From the IMG/VR virus record IMGVR_UViG_3300032805_000009, positions 1 to 49,763 of that record: a stretch of DNA of 49,763 nt; one strand, written 5' to 3'. A program made the position numbers and the translations under genes. Within the stretch, counting starts at the first letter, position 1. The number at the start of each line of letters is the position of its first letter. This document shows, in pieces, positions 1-8,574 of this stretch. This stretch comes from a virus. The notes below the pieces were generated by a model. It did no database searches, was not told where the DNA came from, and saw nothing but the letters and a program-made list of their open reading frames with translations.

Positions 1-127
1 CGACAGCGCGGGCAACGTGTGCGTGAACATCAAGGCGGGCGCTGCTGCAGGCGGCACCTCGATCGTCGATGCGGCAGTCTTCACTCGCAGCTCCACGGTC
101 GAGACTCCGGTGGGCGGCGTCGCCCAG
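1..127. repeat. Left copy of the 127-bp terminal redundancy
   Basis: Identical base for base to 49637-49763. Joining the two copies keeps one reading frame open across the junction. An exact repeat of 127 bp is the size of a common assembler k-mer, so it most likely reflects assembly of a circular or circularly permuted molecule, not a biological terminal repeat. Confidence 0.95.
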
Positions 128-673
128 GTCTCCGGCTCCCCCGTCGCGCTCACCTCAGGCCATGCCTCGGTCATCGCGATCGACACCGTCGATAACGGTG
201 TGTGGTCCCACATTACCAACGGCATCACCTCGGGCACCGCGGGCGTGCCCAGCACCCAGGTGGTCAGTGTCCAAGGTGTGGCCAGCGCCACCCCAGTGAT
301 CTCGCAGCTCGTGGGCCAAGCCAGCGGCGGCAACAGCACCAGCTATGCCGTGCAGCCGGCCACGGTGGCCTTCCAGACCCCCAAGGGCTCGGCGGGCACG
401 GTCTACGGTATCTTTGCGTGGTCGATCGCCTCCGGCATCACATGGCTCAAGCTCTTCGATGCCGCCGCCCCCACGCTCGGTACCACCGCCTGCAACTACC
501 AGTTCCCCGTCCCCGGCGCCACTTCGCCGGCGGTCGGGTTCAGCGGCTTTGTCTTCCCCACCGGCATCGCCTTCGCCAACGCCATCAAGTACTACGTCTC
601 AGGAGCAATCGGGGCCAACGACACCACAGCCATCACCGCCAGCACGGTCCTCGTGTGGGTCGTCTACGTCTGA
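1..673 (+). CDS. Structural (tail-associated) protein, 3' part of a gene spanning the contig junction
   Basis: This is the C-terminal part of a 302-residue protein whose start codon lies at 49401; frame is kept when the 127-bp terminal repeat is collapsed. The sequence is rich in Gly, Ser, Thr, Val and Ala with few charged residues, like beta-structured phage fibre or decoration proteins. It has no signal peptide, unlike several neighbours. It begins by sharing one base with the stop of the preceding gene (TGATG), and the long Ig/glycosidase-like fibre gene follows after 3 bp, so it belongs to the fibre/adhesin module. No specific family was recognised. Confidence 0.85.
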   Translation, partial: DSAGNVCVNIKAGAAAGGTSIVDAAVFTRSSTVETPVGGVAQVSGSPVALTSGHASVIAIDTVDNGVWSHITNGITSGTAGVPSTQVVSVQGVASATPVISQLVGQASGGNSTSYAVQPATVAFQTPKGSAGTVYGIFAWSIASGITWLKLFDAAAPTLGTTACNYQFPVPGATSPAVGFSGFVFPTGIAFANAIKYYVSGAIGANDTTAITASTVLVWVVYV

Positions 674-676
674 TCC

Positions 677-3565
677 ATGAGTAACTTTCTTGTCCTGACC
701 GCGCCGACTCAGCAGCCGAGCGGCAACCTTGCGATCACCACCGGCCCGCTCGCCGGGGCGGTCGTCGGGACCAGCTACACCCAGACCATGGCGGGCTCGG
801 GCGGCAGCGGCAACTACGGTTGGGACATCATCTCGTGCGCGCCCTGGTCGCAGCTGTGGGTGCAGATGATCGGCAACCAGCTGCAGGGCATCCCGCAGGA
901 CGTCGAGACCGAGTCGATCATCATCGAGCTGACCGACCTGTCCAACGGCAACGTGGTCCAGCAAGCCTACTCGCTGCCCGTGACGGTGAGCGGCTCGCTC
1001 GCCTGGGTGACTCCTGCCAGCCTGACGTTCGCCAACGTCGGCGGCATCTATGCTGTGCAGCTTCTGGCCCAGGGCGGCGCACCCCCCTACACCTTCAGCT
1101 GCGGCAATCAGGCTCAGCCCTGGGCTGTGAGCTGGAATGGCTGGCTGTACGGCGCCCCGACCAGCGCTGCGGGCAGCCCCTTCACCTTCACGGTGGTGTG
1201 CACCGATTCGGCCGGCACGCAGATCAGCCGCAACTTCACCGTGTCGGTCAACGCGGGCCTGCAGCTCGGCGCTATCGATCCGGTGCTGGGCACACTCAAC
1301 CTGCCCCCTGCGATCGCCGGCCAGCTCTATCAGGTCCCGCTCTATCCCTACGGGGAGCCCGGCCCCTACACCTACAGCATCCAGAGCGGCGCGCTTCCCG
1401 CGGGCCTCTCGCTGGATACGAGCACAGGGATAATCAGCGGCACGCCCACCTACAGCGGCAACCCGACCTGCACAGTCAAGGTCCAATGCGCCGGCTTCAC
1501 GGCCACCGCGCCCATTCAGATGAACGTGCGCTCGGCGACCAACGTCAGTCGCCCGGCCTACAACTCTACCATCAGCAATGGCTTCTTCGTCGCCAACGGC
1601 AAGCTCTATGACGAGAACGGCAAGGAATTCCGCATCCGCGGCACCGACCGCGCTCATTACGATGGCTCCAGCTACGCTAACAACGCCAACGGCGCACTCA
1701 CTCAGTCGAACGCGGTGCGTGTCTTCGAGTTCAATGGACGAAGCGCCGCTACTGCGGTCAACGACGTCAAAACACAGTACCTGCCCGCCCTGGTGGGCGG
1801 CAGCTCGGGCAACTACATCCTTCCGATCCTGTGCATGGCGGGCACCTCCTTTGGTGGCACCTCGGGCGCGGGCCGCTCCCCCTCCAACGTCACGAGCGTC
1901 ATAGGCACCACCATCACGCTATCGACCGGGGGCTCCACCAACCCCTTCGCCAGCGAGACCAATGCCCTGCTGACCACCTCGCCCGCAACCAGCGGCTGTC
2001 CGGTGATCATCACGGGCACCGGCGGGTCGAGCGGCGCCTGGACCGTGACGGTAAGCCAGGCCCCCACTGGCTCGGGCTACGTGCTACTCAATCAGCAGAC
2101 AAGCCCCGCCCAGGCCGCTGTGCTCTGGCAGAGCTACTACGCGGGCAACCTCTCCACTGTGCAGCGCTACTGCATGATGAATCCGCTGAATGAGTGGGGA
2201 CCCTCGAACAACCTTGTTTGGCAGCGCACCTACCAGTACGCAGCGGTGCCGATCAGCGGCATCAGCGGCACCACGCTCACCAGTTCATCGGTCGCCAGCA
2301 CCAACCCCTTCCAGTTCAGCACCTTCCTGCTGATCCAGGGCGCCGGCGGCATCACCAACCAAGTGGTGACCATCGCGGGCATCGGCGGCTCCAGTGGTGC
2401 CTGGACAGCCACGATGAACGTCTCGCTGGGCGGCTACAGCGGGGGCGGCACCGCCTATCTGGGACTGGCCGGTGTGATGCGCGGCACCGGCTACACCTGC
2501 CCGCTGCTGATCGACACCGGCGGCTCCGGCCAGGACATCAACGATCTGCTCAACTACGCGCTCACCGTGCAGCAGAGCGATCCGCTGCAGAACTGCGTCT
2601 TCGCGCATCACCCCTACGGCAGCGCTAGCAACTCGCAGGCCAACATCACCGCGATCACCAAGGCCAACCCGGCGGTGGTGACGCTCAACAGCACGGCCCC
2701 GATCCATCCGTTTGACGGGCAGTACAACCTGATCAACGGCAACAACTTCACAGGCACCAATGCCTACCTGATCAGCGGCGTGCAGGGCATGACGCAGATC
2801 AACGGCATCGGGCTGACCAACAACAATAACGTGGGCGGCACCAGCGGTGCCTGGACCGTCACGCTCTCCCAGGTGAACTCGACCGCCTACAGCAACTACA
2901 CCTCGGGCGGTGTGATGGTCGCCTCGCCCAACGACTACCGCACCCTGGCCCAGAACTTCGCCCTGCTGCGCGCGAACAACGTGTGCATCGGCTTCTTCGA
3001 GTTCGGCATGGGCAACCAGTTCGGCTCGACCGCGATCGCCTTCCACGGCACGATCAGCGGCACCACCCTCACGGTGACCAGCGTTGACTGGGGCATCATT
3101 CCCACTCAGGCGTGGGGCACCGAGGGCCTCGCCAACATTCAGTTCACTGCCTCGGCGGGCGTTACGTCCTTCCAGATCCTGAGCCAGCTCAGCGGCACGC
3201 CGGGCGGCACCGGCACCTACAGCATCAGCGTCAGTCAGACAGTGGGCAGTTCAACCCTGATGTACGCCTTCGATGCAGCGACCGGTGCAATTGGCCCTGC
3301 CACCGGCCCCTCGCCCACCAACACCTCGACCGCGCAGCTGATCTGGGCCGCAGAAGCCTATGGTCTGCCCTGGTGCTATTGGGCTTTCGATGATCACAAC
3401 CTCGGCCCCAGTCAAGGATGCTCGTGGATGGGCTGGTTCGGCATGGCCAACCTCAACACAGTCTTTGCGGTGCCCAGCGACCTGACCGCGATGGGCATGG
3501 AAGTGACCTTCAATCCTCGCTTCGGCCTGCGCGCGCTCGCGAGCCCCGCGGCGGTGTACCTCTAA
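677..3565 (+). CDS. Large fibre/tailspike protein: Ig-like domains plus GH5-like glycosidase region
   Basis: 962 residues without a signal peptide. Residues ~17-95, ~108-190 and ~199-262 look like three bacterial Ig-like repeats; the third has the putative-Ig signature (LPAGLSLDTSTGIISGTP). From ~287 on it resembles a clan-A glycoside hydrolase such as GH5: an entry strand with LYDENGKEFRIRGTDRAH, an Asn-Glu pair at 505-506 (NPLNEWGP) suited to acid/base catalysis, a strand-end Glu at 775 (GFFEFGMGNQ) suited to the nucleophile, and a late WCYWAFDD aromatic strand. Four beta-rich inserts (near 405-468, 528-595, 656-752, 789-867), most carrying GGSSGAWTVT-like ends, interrupt the barrel. Likely a virion enzyme that binds and cleaves host capsule or exopolysaccharide. 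Enzyme assignment is inference; the Ig part is firmer. Confidence 0.8.
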   Translation: MSNFLVLTAPTQQPSGNLAITTGPLAGAVVGTSYTQTMAGSGGSGNYGWDIISCAPWSQLWVQMIGNQLQGIPQDVETESIIIELTDLSNGNVVQQAYSLPVTVSGSLAWVTPASLTFANVGGIYAVQLLAQGGAPPYTFSCGNQAQPWAVSWNGWLYGAPTSAAGSPFTFTVVCTDSAGTQISRNFTVSVNAGLQLGAIDPVLGTLNLPPAIAGQLYQVPLYPYGEPGPYTYSIQSGALPAGLSLDTSTGIISGTPTYSGNPTCTVKVQCAGFTATAPIQMNVRSATNVSRPAYNSTISNGFFVANGKLYDENGKEFRIRGTDRAHYDGSSYANNANGALTQSNAVRVFEFNGRSAATAVNDVKTQYLPALVGGSSGNYILPILCMAGTSFGGTSGAGRSPSNVTSVIGTTITLSTGGSTNPFASETNALLTTSPATSGCPVIITGTGGSSGAWTVTVSQAPTGSGYVLLNQQTSPAQAAVLWQSYYAGNLSTVQRYCMMNPLNEWGPSNNLVWQRTYQYAAVPISGISGTTLTSSSVASTNPFQFSTFLLIQGAGGITNQVVTIAGIGGSSGAWTATMNVSLGGYSGGGTAYLGLAGVMRGTGYTCPLLIDTGGSGQDINDLLNYALTVQQSDPLQNCVFAHHPYGSASNSQANITAITKANPAVVTLNSTAPIHPFDGQYNLINGNNFTGTNAYLISGVQGMTQINGIGLTNNNNVGGTSGAWTVTLSQVNSTAYSNYTSGGVMVASPNDYRTLAQNFALLRANNVCIGFFEFGMGNQFGSTAIAFHGTISGTTLTVTSVDWGIIPTQAWGTEGLANIQFTASAGVTSFQILSQLSGTPGGTGTYSISVSQTVGSSTLMYAFDAATGAIGPATGPSPTNTSTAQLIWAAEAYGLPWCYWAFDDHNLGPSQGCSWMGWFGMANLNTVFAVPSDLTAMGMEVTFNPRFGLRALASPAAVYL

Positions 3566-4257
3566 TGGCCTACGCTAACGCATCCATCAAGAACAACTCG
3601 TACACCGGGACGAGCGCCAACTACACGCTCGCCGAGGGCGTATCGACGAACGATCTGATCTTCGTGCAGTGGGCCGAGTCGAACGCCAGCAACAGCACTG
3701 CTCCCACGATCACCGACCAAGCGAGCAACAACTACGCGGTGCTCGGCACGCCCCAGTACTTCAGCACGCCCAATCAGACCTGGGGCATGAGCTGGCTCGG
3801 CTCGCCGGCCACCTACAGCGCCGGCACCTATGTGCTCTCGCTCACCTCGCCCTTCAGCAACGGCCACTGGTGCATCACTCACTGGACGGGCTTCACCAAC
3901 ACCGTAGCGGTCGATACGACTGGCTCCTGGAACACGCCCTTCAACTCAGGCGTTGGGACTGCCGTCAGCGGCTCGGGCACCACCGGCCAATCCACCGAGC
4001 TGGTCCTCGGTGTGGCCTTCGGTGGTAACTCATACACCCTCCCCGGCGCCCCGTGGAACAATCCCTTCAATGGCGGCGGCGGGGCAATCTTCCAGATCGT
4101 GTGGCAGTCAGTCGCCAGCCCCAGCGCTGTGAGCTACGCCGGCACGATCGGTGTCAGCGAGCAGTGGGTGTTGTGGCTGCCGGGCTTCTATAGCGCCTCG
4201 GGCGGCGGCAGCGGCGTCAACCAAACCAACTTCATCACCACGGTAGGAGCAGCCTAA
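3565..4257 (+). CDS. Beta-rich structural protein, paralogue of the 48586-49401 product
   Basis: 230 residues, starting one base inside the stop of the preceding gene (TAATG). Gly/Ser/Thr/Asn-rich with regularly spaced aromatic residues, no signal peptide. The order of motifs (TITDQASNNY, then AGTYVLSLT, then HWTGFTNTVAVD, then STELVLGVAF) parallels that of the protein at 48586-49401 (TVSDNVNSGNY, TVSMTAGG, IEGFTGTPTIDV, NNEVMLVANDF), so the two look like diverged copies of one fold, one cytoplasmic and one with an export signal. Probably a concanavalin-like or jelly-roll adhesin or fibre part; the fold was not identified. Confidence 0.75.
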   Translation: MAYANASIKNNSYTGTSANYTLAEGVSTNDLIFVQWAESNASNSTAPTITDQASNNYAVLGTPQYFSTPNQTWGMSWLGSPATYSAGTYVLSLTSPFSNGHWCITHWTGFTNTVAVDTTGSWNTPFNSGVGTAVSGSGTTGQSTELVLGVAFGGNSYTLPGAPWNNPFNGGGGAIFQIVWQSVASPSAVSYAGTIGVSEQWVLWLPGFYSASGGGSGVNQTNFITTVGAA

Positions 4258-4400
4258 TGCCTAAAGCCTTCCTCCGGTGTGCGCGCTCGGGCGGCCGCGT
4301 GCGCACCAAACGTCTGCCGGGCGGCCGCTACATCAAGCTGTGCTTCAAGGGCGGCAAGAGCCACGCGGGCGAGGCCAAGAAGCGCAAGGGCCGCCGCTAG
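4257..4400 (+). CDS. Very basic 47-residue phage protein
   Basis: 47 residues, of which 18 are Arg, Lys or His, with two short Cys-containing hairpin-like halves (FLRCARSGGRVRTKRLPGG and YIKLCFKGGKSHAGE) and a terminal KKRKGRR tail. It shares a base with the stop of the previous gene (TAATG) and is followed by another gene two bases after its stop. Small basic proteins of this appearance are found near terminase genes of other phages; a nucleic-acid-binding role is likely from charge alone. Confidence 0.75.
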   Translation: MPKAFLRCARSGGRVRTKRLPGGRYIKLCFKGGKSHAGEAKKRKGRR

Positions 4401-4401
4401 C

Positions 4402-4722
4402 ATGCCAGTCAACAATCGCGTCGAGCTGGCCCCGAAGCTCCCGGCTGAGACGGTGCCGCGCACCGTGGACTTCATCAGCAAGCTGCCCACCGGCGTAACA
4501 ATCACGGGCACTCCCTCGGTGACGATCAGCGTGTGGAGCGGCAACGATCCGACGCCGATCCTCTCGCCGGGCACGCCCACCGTGAACGGCACACAGGTGA
4601 CCTGTCCGTTCAGCTCGGGGGTGACGGGCGTGATCTACCTCGTCAACTTCACCGTGGTGGGCAGCGACACCAACACCTATCAGCTCTTCGGCTATCTTGC
4701 GGTGGTCCCAAATGCACCGTGA
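4402..4722 (+). CDS. Small beta-sandwich-like structural protein
   Basis: 106 residues starting at ATG 4402. The pattern (a conserved VISVW-like strand, alternating hydrophobic residues, final LFGYLAVVPNAP) resembles small Ig-like head or tail accessory proteins found beside head genes. It ends the long run of fibre-module genes; its last codons form the left copy of a 10-bp direct repeat (TGCACCGTGA) that frames the pyrimidine-rich spacer before the large terminase gene. Function not known. Confidence 0.65.
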   Translation: MPVNNRVELAPKLPAETVPRTVDFISKLPTGVTITGTPSVTISVWSGNDPTPILSPGTPTVNGTQVTCPFSSGVTGVIYLVNFTVVGSDTNTYQLFGYLAVVPNAP

Positions 4723-4810
4723 GATTTCTCTTCTCTTGGTCTTCTCTTCTCTTGGATTCGGCCTCTTCTTCTTGAAGACCTCTTGGTTCGATGACACTCG
4801 TGCACCGTGA
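4713..4810 (+). repeat. Pyrimidine-rich element A flanked by 10-bp direct repeats
   Basis: TGCACCGTGA occurs at 4713-4722 and 4801-4810. Between them lies a strikingly CT-rich stretch with two copies of TTCTCTTCTCTTGG (4726-4739 and 4742-4755) and further CTTCTTCTT runs. The right repeat overlaps the GTG start of the large terminase gene. Similar direct-repeat-flanked CT/GA-rich stretches occur at 33820-33911 and 44946-45016. Confidence 0.7.
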
Positions 4811-6291
4811 ACGCCCTGACAACACCGCCGACGCTGACCGCCGACCTCATCGAGTCCTTTGCTGCGCTCTACCTGTCACACCGCTATGACAACCCCCGGC
4901 CCGTCCCCGAATTCCACCGCGAGTGCTGGACGATCTACAGCGACCCGATGGTCCTGGCAGCGGCTGTTGCAGCGCCTCGCGGCCACGCTAAGTCAACTGC
5001 GCTCACGCACGTCTTCATCATCGCCGCCGCCGTCTTCCGCTTCGACAAATTCATCCTGCTGCTCGGCAGCACCGAAGATCTCGCCAAAGAAGCCCTCAGC
5101 GACATTGCCGACGAATTCCGCGACAACACAGAGCTGCGCAGCGACTTCGGCCTCAAGCGTCTCGTTGTCGATCAGGATGGCGATGTCATCGTCGAGTGCA
5201 TTGACGGCTATCAGTTTCGTGTGCTCGCCCGCGGCGCTGGCCAAAAGATACGCGGCATCAAGTGGCACGGGCAACGCCCGGGCCTGATGGTTGGCGATGA
5301 CATTGAAGATGATGAGATGGTGCGCTCCCGCGAGCGCCGTGAAGAATTCAAGCGCTGGTTTCTGCGAGCGGCTCGGCAAGCCCTGCGCGGTCGCGGCAAG
5401 ATCCGCGTGCATGGAACCATCCTCCATGATGACTCCTTGCTCGCGGGTCTGATCCGCAACAGGTCCTGGGCCGGTCGCCTCTACAAAGCCCATGCAGCCT
5501 TTGATGATTTCAGCCACCCCCTCTGGCCTGACATGTTCGACGAAGCGTGGCTCCGAGCCAAACGCCAGGAGTTCCTCGATGCCGTCGATGCTGAAGGCTA
5601 TGCCCAGGAGTACCTCAATGATCCCCGCGACCGTAGCGACGCCTACCTACGAAAAGAGTGGTTCGTCCCTATGCAAGAGGAAGACTACTCCTCGACGAAG
5701 ATCCGAGCCGTTGGCGTTGACCTCGCAATATCAAAAGCTGATCGCGCGAACAGAACTAGCTTCACTGTTGGCGGAAAGGATCTCGACAATGTCCTTCATG
5801 TGCTGGATCAACGCTGTGGCCGCTGGGACTCCACCGAAATCATCGACGCTTTCTTCGACATCCAGCAGTTCCATCAACCTGAGGTCTTCTTTGTCGAAGA
5901 CGGGGTGATCTGGAAGGCCATCAAGCCCGTGCTCGATGAACAGATGCGCACCCGCAACGCATTCATCAACATCGTGGCAATCTGGCCCGTCAAGGACAAA
6001 GCCGCCCGCGGCCGCTCCCTTCAGCGCCGCATGCGCTCCGGTTCGGTACGATTCGACACTTCGGCCAGCTGGTATGCCGAGATGGAGGACGAGCTGCTAC
6101 GCTTCACGGGCACCTCAGAGGCGACGCTCGATGACCAGTTCGACTCCTCGGCCATCCTGTCGCGCGGCTTCGAGGGCTGGAACGTGGACTCAGAAGACAT
6201 GCAGACCGACGAAGAAATTGCCTTCGAGCGCGAGAGCAATCTTGCCCGCGCCGGCGGCTTCGGCGGCCGTAGCTCCATCACAGGATACTAA
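4807..6291 (+). CDS. terL: Terminase large subunit
   Basis: 494 residues, the usual size for a large terminase. The motor that pumps DNA into the prohead: an N-terminal ATPase with Walker A-like PRGHAKST (57-64) and Walker B MVGDDIED (161-168), a coupling motif near VHGTILHDD (202-209), and a C-terminal RNase H-like nuclease with GVDLA (Asp305), an acidic pair in FFVEDG (364-365) and DDQFDSSA near 445. GTG start chosen because it begins the conserved frame and no upstream in-frame ATG exists; the spacer before it has no good ribosome-binding site. The portal gene follows after 2 bp. The small subunit gene is unusually far away (42992). Confidence 0.95.
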   Translation: MNALTTPPTLTADLIESFAALYLSHRYDNPRPVPEFHRECWTIYSDPMVLAAAVAAPRGHAKSTALTHVFIIAAAVFRFDKFILLLGSTEDLAKEALSDIADEFRDNTELRSDFGLKRLVVDQDGDVIVECIDGYQFRVLARGAGQKIRGIKWHGQRPGLMVGDDIEDDEMVRSRERREEFKRWFLRAARQALRGRGKIRVHGTILHDDSLLAGLIRNRSWAGRLYKAHAAFDDFSHPLWPDMFDEAWLRAKRQEFLDAVDAEGYAQEYLNDPRDRSDAYLRKEWFVPMQEEDYSSTKIRAVGVDLAISKADRANRTSFTVGGKDLDNVLHVLDQRCGRWDSTEIIDAFFDIQQFHQPEVFFVEDGVIWKAIKPVLDEQMRTRNAFINIVAIWPVKDKAARGRSLQRRMRSGSVRFDTSASWYAEMEDELLRFTGTSEATLDDQFDSSAILSRGFEGWNVDSEDMQTDEEIAFERESNLARAGGFGGRSSITGY

Positions 6292-6293
6292 CC

Positions 6294-8483
6294 ATGGACA
6301 CCTTTGAGCGGCTACGGTTCAGCAAGAAGCTCTCGATCAACACCGATCTGATCCAGTCCTCCAACCTGACCGATCGCTTCAACCGCGATGACATGGCCGC
6401 TCTGGGCCATCGCATCTGGGAAGGCTTCATGCGCGACAAAGGCTCCCGCATGACCTGGGAGCGCCGCAACGAAGCCGCCATGGACCTTGCCATGCAGGTC
6501 CAGAAGGCCAAGACCTTCCCCTGGCCCGGCTCCAGCAACGTGGTGTTCCCGCTGGTGACCATTGCTGCCCTTCAATTCAGCGCCCGCTCGTATGCAAACA
6601 TCATCAACGGTACTGACATCGTGCGATACCGAGTCGCCGGCGCTGATCCTACCGGAGCCCTCAAGCAGCGCGCCGAGCGCCTGGGGCGCCACATGTCCTG
6701 GCAGGTGCTCGAACAGGACGAATGCTGGGAAGAGCAGCACGATCGCATGCTCATCAATCTCGGCATCGTCGGCACTAACTTCATCAAGACCTATTACAGC
6801 CCCGACAAGGCCTGCGTGACTGGCCAGCTGGTCAGCGCCCGCGACCTAGTCGTCAACTACTGGGCTCGTTCGGTCGATGAAGCCCCGCGTGTCACCCAGA
6901 TCCTGCCCTTGTCACAGAACGAGATCTACACTCGGGCCACGCGCGACCTGTTCGACAAGCACGTTCTGGAGAGCGAGTGGTACAACAGTCCTCCTCAACA
7001 CACGCAGGTCTACGATGTCCAGCAAATCAAGAAGGACCAGCGGCAAGGCTCGACGCCGCCGAACGAAGACCCCGACGCCCCATTCCTGTTCCTCGAACAG
7101 CACCTCTGGCTCGACCTTGACCAGGACGGCTACGCTGAGCCCTACATCGCCACCATCGAAGCCGCCTCCCACAATGTCTGCCGCCTCGTATCACGAATTG
7201 ATCGCGAAGAGCAGGTCGATCGTCGAGGCGGAAAGATCAGCCACATCTGCCCCACCAAGTACTACACCAAGTACGGATTCATCCCCTCCCCCGACGGCGG
7301 CTTCTACGATCTCGGCTTCGGCACCTTCCTCGGCCCCATCAACGAGTCCGTCAACTCCATCATCAACCAGATGGTCGATCACGGCACGCTGCAGAACTCG
7401 ATTGGCGGCTTTCTGGGCCGCGGCTTCAAGATCCGTGGCGGCGTTTATCAGATGGCTCCGTGGGAGTTCAAGCGAGTAGATAGCTACGGGGATGACATCC
7501 AGAAGAACCTCGTGCTCTTCCCCGAGCGCAAGCCCTCGCAGGTCATGTTCCCGCTGCTTGAGCTGCTGATCGACTACGCCAACCGCGTCGCTGGCACGGT
7601 CGATCCTCTGGTCGGCGAGAACCCTGGCCAAAACACCCCTGCATCCACCTTCCAAGGCATGCAGGAGCAGGGCCTACAGATCTACTCGATGATCTTCAAG
7701 CGCGTGTGGCGCTCGATGAAGGAAGAGTTCCAGCAGCGCTACGAGCTGAACCGCGTGCACCTGGACGTGGTCCAAACCTTCGGCGATGGCGGCAAGGAGC
7801 TGATCAAACGCGAAGACTACATTGCGCCCTCGGATCTGCTGGCCCCGGTGGCTGATCCCAATGTCACCTCCACCTCGCTGCGCCTGCAACAGGCCACCTC
7901 GATCCTGGAGGCCGCAGTCAAAGTGCCGGGCTTCGACATCAAAGAGGCCGCTCGCGACTGGGTGAAGGCGATGCGCCACCCCGAGCCCGAGCGCATCTAC
8001 CCCGGACCCGACAAGGTGCCCCCGCTGCCCAACCCCAAGATGCAGGTCGAAGAGGTGAAGCTCAAGGGCAAGCAGATGCAGTTCCAGCATCAGGGGCAGA
8101 TGGAATCGATCAAGTTGATGGAACAGCGGCGTCTCAACAACGCCAAGATTCTGCAGCTGACCGCTCAGGCAGCGCAGCTGGCCGAAGAAGCCAAGGGTGC
8201 CCAAGGTGCCCGTGCTTTGGCGGCCATTGAACTCGCCCTGAAAGCATTGAACGATCACAACGTCATGCTTAACGGGCGCATTTCAGCCTTAGGAGCACTA
8301 ACACATGACGACGACGGAAGTGACAAAGGAGGCATGGGAGGGGTGGCTAGCCCATCCGGTGACGCAGGCTCACCGAATGATGCTGGCAGTGTGGAGGGAG
8401 AGTCTCAAGGAGCAGTGGGCCCAGGGGGCGATGCTGGAGCCGGTAGCGTCAGCGCAGGGGCTGGCGCAGGTTCGGCTGCTTGA
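6294..8483 (+). CDS. Portal protein
   Basis: 729 residues directly after the terminase gene, the standard portal position and close to the size of P22-type portals. Forms the dodecameric ring through which DNA enters and leaves the capsid and to which terminase docks. The N-terminal and wing region includes FPWPGSSNVVFPLV and a later PSPDGGFYDLGFG segment; a long charged helical stretch (about 580-645, rich in Lys, Gln and Glu) is typical of the barrel/C-terminal part. The last ~60 residues are a low-complexity Gly/Ser/Ala/Asp tail encoded in a region that also encodes the following gene in the +1 frame (8305-8483), so the tail may be tolerated sequence, not a functional domain. Confidence 0.9.
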   Translation: MDTFERLRFSKKLSINTDLIQSSNLTDRFNRDDMAALGHRIWEGFMRDKGSRMTWERRNEAAMDLAMQVQKAKTFPWPGSSNVVFPLVTIAALQFSARSYANIINGTDIVRYRVAGADPTGALKQRAERLGRHMSWQVLEQDECWEEQHDRMLINLGIVGTNFIKTYYSPDKACVTGQLVSARDLVVNYWARSVDEAPRVTQILPLSQNEIYTRATRDLFDKHVLESEWYNSPPQHTQVYDVQQIKKDQRQGSTPPNEDPDAPFLFLEQHLWLDLDQDGYAEPYIATIEAASHNVCRLVSRIDREEQVDRRGGKISHICPTKYYTKYGFIPSPDGGFYDLGFGTFLGPINESVNSIINQMVDHGTLQNSIGGFLGRGFKIRGGVYQMAPWEFKRVDSYGDDIQKNLVLFPERKPSQVMFPLLELLIDYANRVAGTVDPLVGENPGQNTPASTFQGMQEQGLQIYSMIFKRVWRSMKEEFQQRYELNRVHLDVVQTFGDGGKELIKREDYIAPSDLLAPVADPNVTSTSLRLQQATSILEAAVKVPGFDIKEAARDWVKAMRHPEPERIYPGPDKVPPLPNPKMQVEEVKLKGKQMQFQHQGQMESIKLMEQRRLNNAKILQLTAQAAQLAEEAKGAQGARALAAIELALKALNDHNVMLNGRISALGALTHDDDGSDKGGMGGVASPSGDAGSPNDAGSVEGESQGAVGPGGDAGAGSVSAGAGAGSAA

Positions 8484-8574
8484 AGACCTGATGTCGATGG
8501 ATCACAGACAGTACCAAATCACGATGGGGATAGAGACCGATGAACCAATCCAAATCACACCAGACGCCGAATAA
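8305..8574 (+). CDS. Small protein overlapping the portal gene (89 residues)
   Basis: Starts at ATG 8305, preceded by an AGGAGC ribosome-binding site, and overlaps the portal gene by 179 bp in the +1 frame. The product is helical and charged (TKEAWEGWLAHPVTQAHRMM, later LEDLMSMDHRQYQI), with composition normal for a folded protein, while the portal frame in the same DNA is low complexity. This argues that this small gene is the constrained one. Small helical proteins between portal and scaffold genes are common in podoviruses; the function is unknown. Confidence 0.8.
   Translation: MTTTEVTKEAWEGWLAHPVTQAHRMMLAVWRESLKEQWAQGAMLEPVASAQGLAQVRLLEDLMSMDHRQYQITMGIETDEPIQITPDAE

Noticed and set aside
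1-127. Biological direct terminal repeat
   Set aside because: The length equals an assembler k-mer and the overlap cuts a gene; a true terminal repeat usually lies at a transcription boundary.
599-1657. Long minus-strand open frame over the fibre gene
   Set aside because: Antisense shadow caused by high GC; Arg/Ala/Gly/His-biased composition and no ribosome-binding site, while the plus frame has domain structure.
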